DNA from: Planctomycetota bacterium | GTDB taxonomy: Bacteria > Planctomycetota > Planctomycetia > Planctomycetales > Planctomycetaceae | NCBI GenBank assembly: GCA_023417655.1 | Contig: JAEZFD010000066.1 | Location: 62,001-126,000 of the forward strand | Direction of reading: 5' to 3' | DNA length: 64,000 nucleotides | Shown here: piece after piece, positions 27,445 through 35,585 of the stretch | Numbering within the stretch: the first letter of the stretch is position 1 | How the letters are laid out: each line of letters opens with the position of its first letter | Program-made: the position numbers and the translations under genes | Notes under the pieces: generated by a model | Seen by the model: the letters and a program-made list of their open reading frames with translations, nothing else | Told to the model about the DNA's origin: nothing | The model's database searches: none

Positions 27445-28869
27445 ATGGGACGTCGTCAAACTAATGGACTGCTGGTGGTCGGACTTACTGCGCTCATCGC
27501 AGCCTCTCCGTCAGCGGACGCGCAACAGCGTGGAGGTGGGTCTTATCCCACAGTGATCGGCTCGACCGGGAAACCCTATGGGCCCACTCAGGCTGAATGG
27601 CAGTATCGCCAGCAATACGGCCGTCCCTCGCCCGGCAGTAACGGCGGCGGAATGGAGTATGTAAACGGCTATCCCGGCGGCGGTGGCGGTTATGGAGGAG
27701 GCGGTCGGGGCTGGGGCGGTTGGGGACCCCAACTGTTCATTGGTTTTGATCCATTCAGCTATTATCCGGGTCAGGGATACATCTATTATCCCAGTACTGC
27801 CACTTACAATAATGGCTATTCTTATAATCTGAACTATGGGGCTCCAATTAGCCCTGTCGTTCCAACTCTTTCCCCTGCAGTGATGCAACCACTGCCGCCC
27901 AGCGATCCACTGGGTGGAGCACTCGGCGGAAGTGCTGCTCGATACAATCAACAGCAGATCCCCACGATGACGCCGGCTGACGGGGTTGATGCAGTGATTG
28001 CTCCCTCTTCGCCGCGGGCGGTGGAAACGAGTCTGCAGTATCAGACGGAAGGTGACTTCCAGCTGCAGATGATGAACTATTACGCCGCCGGCGAACGCTA
28101 CCGCAAGGCGATCGATGCCGCCCGGGATCGCGCAGAGCCCCGAGTTCGACTCGCCGTGACACTGATGGCGCGCAGCCGATTCATTGAGGCCGTCGATCAA
28201 CTCAAACTAGCCACCGCGATTGACCCAACGTACCCGCAGGTCTGCCCGAGTCTTGATGATCTGCTGGGAGCTGGCGGGGGAATTGAAAAAGCGCGTATTA
28301 AAGAACGGGTTGCCGAATGGACGCTCCAGGACGGGCGTGATCCCAACCGCCTTTTCCTGACAGGAGTCGTTCTCTATCTGGATGGAGATCCCCACGCGAA
28401 GATGGTCATTGAGACCGCCATCATGATTGCAGGCGAACAGCCTCACTTGACTGCATTTCTGGCGCAGCGAGCAGTTCCGATTCCACAACCGGCCCAGACT
28501 CCAGCCATTCGCCAACCAGCCGCACAGGTGGGGACCCCGGCCCTGAAACACGTGCCTGAGGCGCCGAAGCCGCATGTACCACAGGTCCCGACTCTGCCAA
28601 CACCACCGGCCGGTGTGTCGCCAGCTGCCCCTGCGGTGACCCCTGCGCCGGCGGCGTCTCCGGTGATGTCTCCGTCGCCGCAACGAGACACCGAGTCTGG
28701 CCCGCCGATTCCGTCACTGCCGCCGTTGCCTCCGCCATTGCCGGGCTCAGAGGGGACGGGCGCTTCCAGCTCTCAGGGTACCAAGCCGACTCCAGTTCCC
28801 GCTGCTCCGACCGGCGACGCATCGACGAACCAGCCCGGCCCCGCATTGCCTCCTCTGCAGAACCCCTGA
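27445..28869 (+). CDS. Exported glycine/tyrosine- and proline-rich protein with TPR-like region
   Basis: This is a 474-residue protein starting at ATG 27445, with CGGAGG 8 bases upstream. A signal peptide ends near SADAQQ. Residues about 60-130 are glycine/tyrosine-rich low complexity (GYPGGGGGYGGGGRGWGGWG, then YYPGQGYIYYPSTATYNNGYSY). Residues about 195-310 are alpha-helical and TPR-like (GDFQLQMMNYYAAGERYRKAIDAA..., ARSRFIEAVDQLKLATAIDPTYP). The final 140 residues are proline/alanine-rich. It is probably a cell-envelope or surface protein. No enzyme motif is visible. A terminator follows directly. Confidence 0.75.
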   Translation: MGRRQTNGLLVVGLTALIAASPSADAQQRGGGSYPTVIGSTGKPYGPTQAEWQYRQQYGRPSPGSNGGGMEYVNGYPGGGGGYGGGGRGWGGWGPQLFIGFDPFSYYPGQGYIYYPSTATYNNGYSYNLNYGAPISPVVPTLSPAVMQPLPPSDPLGGALGGSAARYNQQQIPTMTPADGVDAVIAPSSPRAVETSLQYQTEGDFQLQMMNYYAAGERYRKAIDAARDRAEPRVRLAVTLMARSRFIEAVDQLKLATAIDPTYPQVCPSLDDLLGAGGGIEKARIKERVAEWTLQDGRDPNRLFLTGVVLYLDGDPHAKMVIETAIMIAGEQPHLTAFLAQRAVPIPQPAQTPAIRQPAAQVGTPALKHVPEAPKPHVPQVPTLPTPPAGVSPAAPAVTPAPAASPVMSPSPQRDTESGPPIPSLPPLPPPLPGSEGTGASSSQGTKPTPVPAAPTGDASTNQPGPALPPLQNP

Positions 28870-28902
28870 TCACCCTCGAGACTTGAAGCAGACAGCGCGC
28901 AA

Positions 28903-28940
28903 AGACAGCCGGAGCGTTCGGGCTCCGGCTGTCTGATTTT
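28903..28940 (+). terminator. Rho-independent terminator
   Basis: AGACAGCCGGAGC (28903-28915) pairs perfectly with GCTCCGGCTGTCT (28922-28934), a 13-bp stem with a 6-base loop, followed by GATTTT. It lies 34 bases after the stop of the proline-rich protein gene. Confidence 0.85.
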
Positions 28941-29075
28941 CTGCAGGGCTGAGGAACCTACTCGCATTGAATGGCGAGTGGACTCAGAATCTGATGAGGT
29001 TATCGCTTTGAAAACGAGAAGATGACCGTCGGGGCATCCTTGTTCACGGTCCCTCGCTCAGGGAATTTCAGCGCA

Positions 29076-29360
29076 TTATTGTGGCGGACCGCCGAGAGGT
29101 TCTTTTCGCTCGGTGAGAACGGGGCACTGCGGGGCCATTTCCGCGTTCAGCTGGGTATAAGGAGCCCACTGTTCCGGAACATTGTCTTCGTGGAAAATTG
29201 CCGCGACCGGGCACTCTGGGACGCACGCTTCGCAATCGATGCACTCATCCGGGTGGATGTACAGCATCGATTCCCCTTCATAGAAGCATTCGACGGGGCA
29301 GACCACGACGCAATCCGTGTATTTGCAGTTAAAGCAGGGTTCAGCAACGACGTGGGTCAT
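29076..29360 (-). CDS. fdxA: Seven-iron ferredoxin ([3Fe-4S]/[4Fe-4S])
   Basis: This is a 94-residue electron carrier. The opening MTHVVAEPCFNCKYTDCVVVCPVECFYEG has the C-x2-C-x4-C-x3-CP arrangement of the Azotobacter-type 7Fe ferredoxins. The second cluster site is CIDCEACVPECPVAAI. The tail (EDNVPEQWAPYTQLNAEMA) is also typical of this family. The redox partner is unknown. It is monocistronic; a rhodanese gene lies 450 bases upstream on the same strand. Confidence 0.9.
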   Translation of the reverse strand: MTHVVAEPCFNCKYTDCVVVCPVECFYEGESMLYIHPDECIDCEACVPECPVAAIFHEDNVPEQWAPYTQLNAEMAPQCPVLTERKEPLGGPPQ

Positions 29361-29813
29361 CCCAATATCCTTCGAAAAGATGCCTTATCCCAGAGATCTG
29401 GTCGGCTCCCGGAACTTCGACATCCAATTAAATTTACATTTTCGCGGCACTTCGGAACCTCTCTCCCTTGAGAGCGTGAACTCTCCGCGAAAGTTCACTC
29501 GTCCGACATGCTTTTATATCGGAATTGCCCCGGGAAATACTCCCCGCAAACCCGGGGAATAACGCAGGGGCTTTGGCCTGAGAGCCCGAGACTCCGTTCT
29601 TGAAATCGCGTTGCATCAACGCGAACTGCTCGAACGTCCCGGACATGACCTCCGAAAGGCCAACCGTTGTTTTTAGGTCTGTCGCTAGGCTCTGTCAAGA
29701 TTGCTGATGAGATGGCTCAGCGAAGAGATTGCTCCTCGAGTCGACCTGTCCGGATCATGAACTGGTCCCGAAAACAGAAACACAACCTTCTACCATCAAA
29801 TCATTTAAGAAAA
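29361..29813. other. 453-base non-coding stretch
   Basis: No gene recognised. CCCCGGG and CCCGGGG around 29528-29560 can pair as a short 7-bp stem with a 16-base loop. It could serve the rhodanese transcript as a weak terminator, but there is no T-run. Confidence 0.3.
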
Positions 29814-30188
29814 TCAGGCATCAGTCGGGAATCCGGCATCCTTCCAACCGCTCCACCCGCCGTCCATCGAAATGACGTCGGTATAACCCATTTTCCGAAT
29901 GGAATCGGCTGCCAGTGCCGAGCGAAATCCGCCGCCACAGTACAGGACCAGCGGTGTCGAGGGATCAGGAATCGTCTTCTCGATGTCCCGTTCAATAACT
30001 CCTTTTCCCAGGTGGATTGCACCGGGAAGCCGTCCTTTAGCAACTTCACTTTCTTCCCGAACATCGACGATCGTGAACTTCTCTCCGGCATCCAGGCGGG
30101 CTTTGACGTCCTGAACCGTGCATTCTCGCACGTGGGCCTTCGCATCAGTGACCAGATTCAGAAAACGGGGAGCGTGTTGCTTTGCCAT
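29814..30188 (-). CDS. Single-domain rhodanese sulfurtransferase
   Basis: This is a 124-residue protein starting at ATG 30188 (GGAAA upstream). The rhodanese blocks are FTIVDVREESEVAKGRLPGAIHL and the active-site loop LVLYCGGGFRSALAA, where the cysteine carries the persulfide, ending MDGGWSGWKDAGFP. The six-residue active-site loop starting CGGGFRS fits the GlpE-like single-domain class. A longer in-frame reading to 30446 exists but is basic and lacks a ribosome site. The function is transfer of sulfane sulfur to an unknown acceptor. Confidence 0.85.
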   Translation of the reverse strand: MAKQHAPRFLNLVTDAKAHVRECTVQDVKARLDAGEKFTIVDVREESEVAKGRLPGAIHLGKGVIERDIEKTIPDPSTPLVLYCGGGFRSALAADSIRKMGYTDVISMDGGWSGWKDAGFPTDA

Positions 30189-30623
30189 CGCAAATTTCCA
30201 ATCGTGAAGTTCTGGTACTGGGCGGTCTAGGAGAATTCCGTCTTTGATTCTTGCAGATCCATCACTCTGAACAAGTGGTCTGCCCGGCTCATATATGGGG
30301 ACTCCAATTGCGCCTGCCACTTCGGTACGGCCTGTCCCTTTGAAGTATTTCCACTCACAAGGGCACCTCGAACGACGACGGGCAATTTCTGTCAATTCAG
30401 CAGCCGAACCGGCGGATTTTGCAAGATCTGCAAAACGGAATGACACCTATCGGCAGAAGGGACCGTCCATCTTGACCCCTTTTTTTCATTGTCGTAAAAG
30501 TCCGGTCCACGAACGCGGTCAACTGAACCCTGTGACCTTTCTCCACGCTCCTCTCTCAGTTGCCGTTCACTGCCATCTCAAGCAGCTCCCATCTCAATCC
30601 CCCTATATTTCAGGAAGAGTCAG
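30189..30623. other. 435-base divergent intergenic region
   Basis: It lies between the rhodanese gene and the YTV-like gene. A run of T (30479-30486) is present, but no convincing promoter hexamers or gene were found. Confidence 0.35.
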
Positions 30624-31709
30624 ATGTTCGGAATCCGCACTCGGGCCTTGACCGGGCTCACCTTGCTGGCGACCGCTTGCGGTTTGAATACTCCAGCGCA
30701 AGCCCAGCTGTTCCCTTGGTTCAACTCGTGCAATGTCTGTCCGACCCAACCAATGGTGATGCAGCCACAGATGGTGGCCGCTCCCATGATTCAAAGCGCA
30801 TCTGTCTCTGATTGTCCGTGTATGAAACCGGTGACCGAAACGGTCTATCAGGACGTGCAGAAGATTGATTACCAGCCCGTTCAGAAAACAGTGAAGGTTG
30901 CCAAAGTCGTCACGGATTACGAAGACCGTCCCGTGACCACCTATCAGACTGTCAGTGAGCCTCGCACCGTCGAAGTTCAGGCCTTTGTTCCACAGCAGGT
31001 CACCGAAATGCGACCTGTGACCATCAACCAGAGCTACTGGCAGACAACCTGTCAGGCGATTCCAAAGTACTCACCATGTGCTTATGACAGCCGACCAGGT
31101 CTGCTGGGCGAAATGAACCGGATGGGCTATGCCTTCCGGAACACGTTCACCCCGAATTACGTCGCTCGTCGTGAATTCGTGCCGAACGTCGTTGCCTCCG
31201 AAGTTCCAGTGACCCGCACCGTTCAGATCCCAACCACCCGCCAGGTGACCTACAACGTCAACCGCCAGGTGGCCGTTCAGACCACGCAGCGAGTCGCTGT
31301 TCAGCGAACTGTCTGGGAAGATCAGACCGTCACCGCCTATGAGCCAGTGACCACCACACAGCGAGTCGCTGTCGGCACCCGGACCCGCATGGTTTACTCC
31401 GGTGACGTCGGTGGAGTGACCGCCCGAGCTGGTGAACCTGTCCCAACCGCTGCCCGTCCAGATGGCGACAAGGGAACCATTCGTCCACAGTCCGCACCGA
31501 CTCAGGACATCCCATTGAAGAACCCAACCTTCCGTAACGAAGACGCTACCCCACCAGCCCCAGCTCCAGCGATGAACCAGGGCGGACCAGTTGCCGAAGC
31601 CAAAGCCGACGACAACGTGATCAAGGTGACCGGATGGCGTGCTTCACGACAGTCAGCCATCGATATCCATGCCGTTGGCGGTCCTGAAATCTCCGTCGTG
31701 CAGAAGTAA
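30624..31709 (+). CDS. Exported YTV-like repeat protein
   Basis: This is a 361-residue exported protein with a signal peptide (LTGLTLLATACGLNTPAQA-QLF) and a short cysteine-containing start (NSCNVCPTQ, DCPCMKP). Two blocks of repeats rich in V, T, Y, Q and R follow: VTETVYQDVQKIDYQPVQKT with relatives to about residue 130, and VTRTVQIPTTRQVTYNVNRQ with relatives to about 260. These resemble the YTV repeat described in planctomycetes such as Rhodopirellula, where such proteins are thought to belong to the cell envelope. The C-terminal 90 residues are proline- and charge-rich. Codon use looks strongly biased (many CAG, ACC, GTC), suggesting high expression. A clear terminator follows. Confidence 0.75.
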   Translation: MFGIRTRALTGLTLLATACGLNTPAQAQLFPWFNSCNVCPTQPMVMQPQMVAAPMIQSASVSDCPCMKPVTETVYQDVQKIDYQPVQKTVKVAKVVTDYEDRPVTTYQTVSEPRTVEVQAFVPQQVTEMRPVTINQSYWQTTCQAIPKYSPCAYDSRPGLLGEMNRMGYAFRNTFTPNYVARREFVPNVVASEVPVTRTVQIPTTRQVTYNVNRQVAVQTTQRVAVQRTVWEDQTVTAYEPVTTTQRVAVGTRTRMVYSGDVGGVTARAGEPVPTAARPDGDKGTIRPQSAPTQDIPLKNPTFRNEDATPPAPAPAMNQGGPVAEAKADDNVIKVTGWRASRQSAIDIHAVGGPEISVVQK

Positions 31710-31754
31710 GACGAAGCAAAAGCAAGAGCTCGAAAAATTCGGAATGCTCCAATG

Positions 31755-31786
31755 AGCGGCCTTTCCCAGGGAAGGCCGCTTTTTTC
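31755..31786 (+). terminator. Rho-independent terminator of the YTV-like gene
   Basis: AGCGGCCTT (31755-31763) pairs with AAGGCCGCT (31772-31780), extended by CCC/GGG inside, followed by TTTTTC. It lies 46 bases after the stop codon. Confidence 0.85.
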
Positions 31787-31906
31787 ATTTCCATAGACCG
31801 GCTAGGCTGATGTTCCTGCCACACCGCAATGACCATCGACAACCGGGGTTCATCTGCTGTCTCTCAGGACATCCCCTTTAGACTGACCTTCAAAAGGAGC
31901 TTGCCG

Positions 31907-33187
31907 GTGCTGCGAAGTCTCTGCCTGTTCACCCTGCTGATGTTTGCCGCGCCAGTCTGCGCGGAAGTGAAACTGGATGTCACTCCTGACCGGAGCTCAG
32001 GCACGTACTCACCCGGTGAGACAGTTACCTGGACCGTCATCGCTAAGAATGAGGACGGCCGCCCTGTCAGCGGGACGGTCAACTTTCGGCTGCTGGCAGG
32101 AAGCGTGAAAGAAGTTTCTTCAGGCAAGTCAGAACTCCAGGAAGGCAAAGCGACGGTCAGCGGAACCCGGAATGAACCGGGAACATTACTCGCTCGCATT
32201 GAGTTTCGCCCGAAACCCGATCAACAAGCAGTGATCTCTCTGGGAGGAGCCGTCTTCGCTCCGGAGAAGATCCAGCCTTCATTACCACCGCCGGATGATT
32301 TTGATCAGTTCTGGGAAGCGAAGATCGCCGCCCTCCGTGCGGTGCCGATGAATACCCAGCTCGAGAAAGTGGAAGTCAATCAGCCGGGTGTCGAATATTA
32401 CAAGATCACGTTCGACAACATACTGGGACGCAAAATTCGGGGGCACCTCGCCAAGCCAATCGGAGACGGTCCATTCCCTGCTCAGCTCCGGGTTCAGGCC
32501 GCCGGAGTTTATCCTCTGAAACCAGAATCGATCCTTGGTGCCGCAAAACAAGGATGGCTGGTCTTAAACATCTCAGCTCACGATCTCCCGATTGATGATC
32601 CGATCGAGGTCTATCAGGACAAACACGCTGTCGATCTGAAGGACTATCGGATTCGCGGGAATGCCGATCGCGAGACGAGCTACTTCCTGCCAATGTTTCT
32701 CGGCTGCATTCGCGCTGTCGACTATCTGACAGAGCGTCCAGACTGGAACCGGAAGACCTTGTTTGTCTTTGGAGGAAGCCAGGGAGGGTATCAGGCGATC
32801 GTTACGGCCGGACTGCATCCCGCTGTCACCGGCATGGCCGGGAATGTTCCCGCTGGCTGTGATCACACCGGCATACAGGTGGGACGCCAAGCCGGCTGGC
32901 CCAACTGGTCTGGGGCCAGCAATGAATCGAACATCGAGAAGACGACGGCCACCTCGCGTTACTTCGACGCCATGAACTTCGCGCGAAGGATTCAGTGCCC
33001 TGCCCTGATCGGAGTCGGGCTGATCGACTCGACCTGCCCACCCGAGGGGATCTTCGCGACGTTCAATCAAATTCAGGGGCCAAAGCAGATCGTGATCATG
33101 CCCAAGGCCAGTCACTCGGTGGGCTATGCAGAACCCTACAATCCGGAACTCAACAAGATGCTCAACGCACAGAAGTCTCTGAAGTAG
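31907..33187 (+). CDS. Exported acetyl xylan esterase-like alpha/beta hydrolase (AXE1 family)
   Basis: This is a 426-residue protein. GTG 31907 is chosen because AAGGAG lies 7 bases upstream and the product then begins with a clean signal peptide (LRSLCLFTLLMFAAPVCA-EVK); an ATG at 31829 adds an unlikely tail. An N-terminal beta-sandwich (VTPDRSSGTYSPGETVTWTV..., about 100 residues) precedes the hydrolase domain. There DDFDQFWEAKIAAL, the nucleophile Ser291 in FVFGGSQGGYQ, the acid in GVGLIDSTCPP and the base in KASHSVG match AXE1/cephalosporin-C deacetylase enzymes. It probably deacetylates plant or algal polysaccharides outside the cytoplasm, fitting a polysaccharide-degrading lifestyle. 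Confidence 0.88.
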   Translation: MLRSLCLFTLLMFAAPVCAEVKLDVTPDRSSGTYSPGETVTWTVIAKNEDGRPVSGTVNFRLLAGSVKEVSSGKSELQEGKATVSGTRNEPGTLLARIEFRPKPDQQAVISLGGAVFAPEKIQPSLPPPDDFDQFWEAKIAALRAVPMNTQLEKVEVNQPGVEYYKITFDNILGRKIRGHLAKPIGDGPFPAQLRVQAAGVYPLKPESILGAAKQGWLVLNISAHDLPIDDPIEVYQDKHAVDLKDYRIRGNADRETSYFLPMFLGCIRAVDYLTERPDWNRKTLFVFGGSQGGYQAIVTAGLHPAVTGMAGNVPAGCDHTGIQVGRQAGWPNWSGASNESNIEKTTATSRYFDAMNFARRIQCPALIGVGLIDSTCPPEGIFATFNQIQGPKQIVIMPKASHSVGYAEPYNPELNKMLNAQKSLK

Positions 33188-33244
33188 CGACAGACATTCA
33201 CCGGCCGATCAGAAGACTGTCATCGGGCCAGATCCGAAATCCAA

Positions 33245-33288
33245 AAGAATCCCCCGGAGCAGAGAGATTGCTGCTCCGGGGGATTCTT
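33245..33288. terminator. Very strong bidirectional terminator hairpin
   Basis: An 18-base arm, 33245-33262 (begins AAGAATCCCCC), pairs perfectly with 33271-33288; the loop is 8 bases. The arm starts with A-rich and ends with T-rich sequence, so it can terminate both the esterase gene (plus) and the Tad operon, which ends at 33354 (minus). Confidence 0.9.
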
Positions 33289-33353
33289 CATTTCCTGATG
33301 AACTGATTCCGAAGTTCACACTGAACGTTGGAACCAGCTGGAAATGATCATGA

Positions 33354-34613
33354 TTATCGGTCCGCCTGCTGTTCCAGAACTTCATTCGCCTGCTGGTTCA
33401 GCCCCTGAATCCCACCACGGCTGAAGAAGCGATTGAGTTCGATGAGAGCGGGTCCCATCAGCAGCAGAAACACTGCAGGCATCAGGCAGAGCACTGTCGG
33501 GAACAGCAGCTTGAAGGTTGCGGCGTTTGCCTTCTCGTCCGCCCGTTGGCGCTGATTCTCACGCATCCCGTCGCTGTACTCGGCGAGGGCTTCAGAAACA
33601 CTGGTTCCCATCTGCTCGGTCTGAATCAACAGCGATGTAAAGGAATGGACTTCCGGGACGTCGACCCGATCGCTGAAGTTTTCAAGTGCCTGTGCGAGCG
33701 AACCGACCTGAGCCTGATCCGAGACGATCCGCAGTTCTTTGGAGAGCGCAGGATAGACGTTCGCAAACTCCCGGCTGATGCGTGAGAGCGAGTGAGTCAC
33801 CGTCATGCCCTGTGACACACACATGTTCAACAGGTCCAGCATGTCCGGCATCGCCAGTTCAATCTGGCGCAGTCGCTCAGCGGCTCTGCTCCGCAGGATC
33901 AGCGCCGGCAACGCCCAACCGAGCGCCGGGCCGATCACGAGCCCTGCGATGAAATAGGATTCAAATTGCTCTGGGGCGATGACCAGCAAGACTCCGAAAA
34001 GCAGAATCGGAAGAATGATCCCGAGATATCGAATCGCCGTGAAGTTTTCCCAGGCATGTGGCTCGAAGTAACCGGCATTCTTCACCAGCCGGCGACCGGT
34101 GCGGCGTCCCTCTTCCGAAGTCGGAACGAGTTCAGCCATCGCCGGAGTGAGAGAGCCAAACCGGTAGTCTTCTCCAGTCGCGTATGGATATTCAACTCCT
34201 GCATCTTCGAAGAGATTCTTGCGACGATTGAACTTTGGTTCGACTGACCAGAAGCCGGCCATGGTCCCGGCATTGATTTCTTCGATGGAAGACTCTTCGG
34301 CCTCGCGAGTCGATCCCTGGCTGTCTTCAGCCGTCCAGCCCGACTCTGATTTCACTGCACCGACGAGTTCGGGGGTTCGGGTCTCACGAGCTGGAGTAGC
34401 TGCTGGAGTGGTCGCAGTGACTTGAGGCGTCGGAGTCGCTTTCGCCGGAGTCGCACGCGGCGATTTGGTTGCCGGTCTTTTACGAAACTTGGGCTGGCGA
34501 ACCCGACGGACCACCCATTGAATCAGCTTCACCACGACATACAACGAGACGGCCAGAGCGGTCCCGTAAATCAGGAGCGAGATCTGCTGTGGTGTGAGTT
34601 GAAATGGAGGCAT
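33354..34613 (-). CDS. tadC: Tad pilus inner-membrane platform protein TadC (type II secretion F domain)
   Basis: This is a 419-residue protein. One N-terminal transmembrane helix is followed by a long threonine/alanine/proline linker (to about residue 130), then membrane helices (YLGIILPILLFGVLLVIAPEQF, SYFIAGLVIGPALGWALPALIL), the T2SSF domain (MPDMLDLLNMCVSQGMTVTHSLSRISREFANVYPALSKEL, with SFTSLLIQTEQMGTSVSEALAEYSDGMR) and a final hydrophobic segment. It is the last gene of the Tad operon, 58 bases after tadB. With TadB it forms the platform that couples the TadA ATPase to pilus assembly. Confidence 0.88.
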   Translation of the reverse strand: MPPFQLTPQQISLLIYGTALAVSLYVVVKLIQWVVRRVRQPKFRKRPATKSPRATPAKATPTPQVTATTPAATPARETRTPELVGAVKSESGWTAEDSQGSTREAEESSIEEINAGTMAGFWSVEPKFNRRKNLFEDAGVEYPYATGEDYRFGSLTPAMAELVPTSEEGRRTGRRLVKNAGYFEPHAWENFTAIRYLGIILPILLFGVLLVIAPEQFESYFIAGLVIGPALGWALPALILRSRAAERLRQIELAMPDMLDLLNMCVSQGMTVTHSLSRISREFANVYPALSKELRIVSDQAQVGSLAQALENFSDRVDVPEVHSFTSLLIQTEQMGTSVSEALAEYSDGMRENQRQRADEKANAATFKLLFPTVLCLMPAVFLLLMGPALIELNRFFSRGGIQGLNQQANEVLEQQADR

Positions 34614-34671
34614 GGCTGCGGCCGTTCAGGATCGAATTCAAACTTCAGTACAGACATTCTTCGAAGGGGCA

Positions 34672-35520
34672 TCAGCCACGCTGGCTGGTCTGCAAGACAC
34701 GCAGCACCCAGATCACGCCGATGACTTCAAGAATGAAAGCCAGCACCGTACACCGAAGTCCCCAGCTGGAATCAAACAGGTTCTGCAGATAGTCAGGGTC
34801 ACGGAAGACAAAGAATGCGATAATCGCCGGGGGCAATGTGATCATCAAAATGGCGGTCGCGCGACTCGCTGCAGTCGCCGCTTTCAGTCGTCCCTGGAAC
34901 TGAATTCGGTCCCGCAACGTCGAAGAGAGTCGCGTGAGCACCGACACCAGATCTCCCCCGGTCTGACGATGAACCGAGAGAGCTGTAGATAGCACGCTCG
35001 TCGCGATCAGCCCGGTGCGATGTGGGAGTTCCGACAGTGATTCATCAATATTCAACCCCAGCGTGAGCTTTCGAGTGCAATGACGCAGCTCTGCTCCCAG
35101 AGGGTTAGGAGTATCGTGAGCGACGATGGCGAGACAGTTTTCCAGACTTCGTCCGGTTCTGGCTGCCCGGGACAGTTCATCCAACATTGGAGGCATCTGT
35201 CGCAGCAACACGCTCTGTCGGCGGGACCGGACCACCATCATGATCAGCACCGGGATGAGGAACCCAATGAATCCGGCCATCGCGGTCGAGAGGAGATCTT
35301 CCTGCCAGACAAATGCCATACCGGCGAGAGTCACCGCTGAGAACACGGACAGCAGCAGCAACATTTGAGCGGATAACGTCGTGCCAGACTGCAGCATCAG
35401 CCTGTCGAACCAGCCATTCAACTGGTTGTTCAGTGAGCGGTCATTCTCGACGGCAAAGTTCTCATCCTGCCGAAGGATCCCGGCAAATTCAGAACCTTCC
35501 TTGATGATGGAAACAGCCAT
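34672..35520 (-). CDS. tadB: Tad pilus inner-membrane platform protein TadB
   Basis: This is a 282-residue membrane protein with the T2SSF domain (MPPMLDELSRAARTGRSLENCLAIVAHDTPNPLGAELRHC, GDLVSVLTRLSSTLRDRIQFQGRLKAATAA). Two hydrophobic helices lie before it and two after. ATG 35520 is preferred; the frame extends four codons upstream to a TTG. It partners TadC in the pilus platform and lies 65 bases downstream of the TadA ATPase gene. Confidence 0.88.
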   Translation of the reverse strand: MAVSIIKEGSEFAGILRQDENFAVENDRSLNNQLNGWFDRLMLQSGTTLSAQMLLLLSVFSAVTLAGMAFVWQEDLLSTAMAGFIGFLIPVLIMMVVRSRRQSVLLRQMPPMLDELSRAARTGRSLENCLAIVAHDTPNPLGAELRHCTRKLTLGLNIDESLSELPHRTGLIATSVLSTALSVHRQTGGDLVSVLTRLSSTLRDRIQFQGRLKAATAASRATAILMITLPPAIIAFFVFRDPDYLQNLFDSSWGLRCTVLAFILEVIGVIWVLRVLQTSQRG

Positions 35521-35585
35521 AACAGTTCTCAATCAGGCGAACAGGTCATCACGTTATTCAGCAATTGTTCTCGGCGGCGAACAAC

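Noticed and set aside
28207..28873. Minus-strand glycine/arginine-rich frames opposite the proline-rich protein
   Set aside because: Proline- and alanine-rich coding sequence always gives glycine/arginine-rich open antisense frames; no start signal or domain is present.
30189..30446. N-terminal extension of the rhodanese gene to 30446
   Set aside because: The extra 86 residues are basic and without domain character, and ATG 30188 gives a standard single-domain rhodanese with a usable ribosome site.
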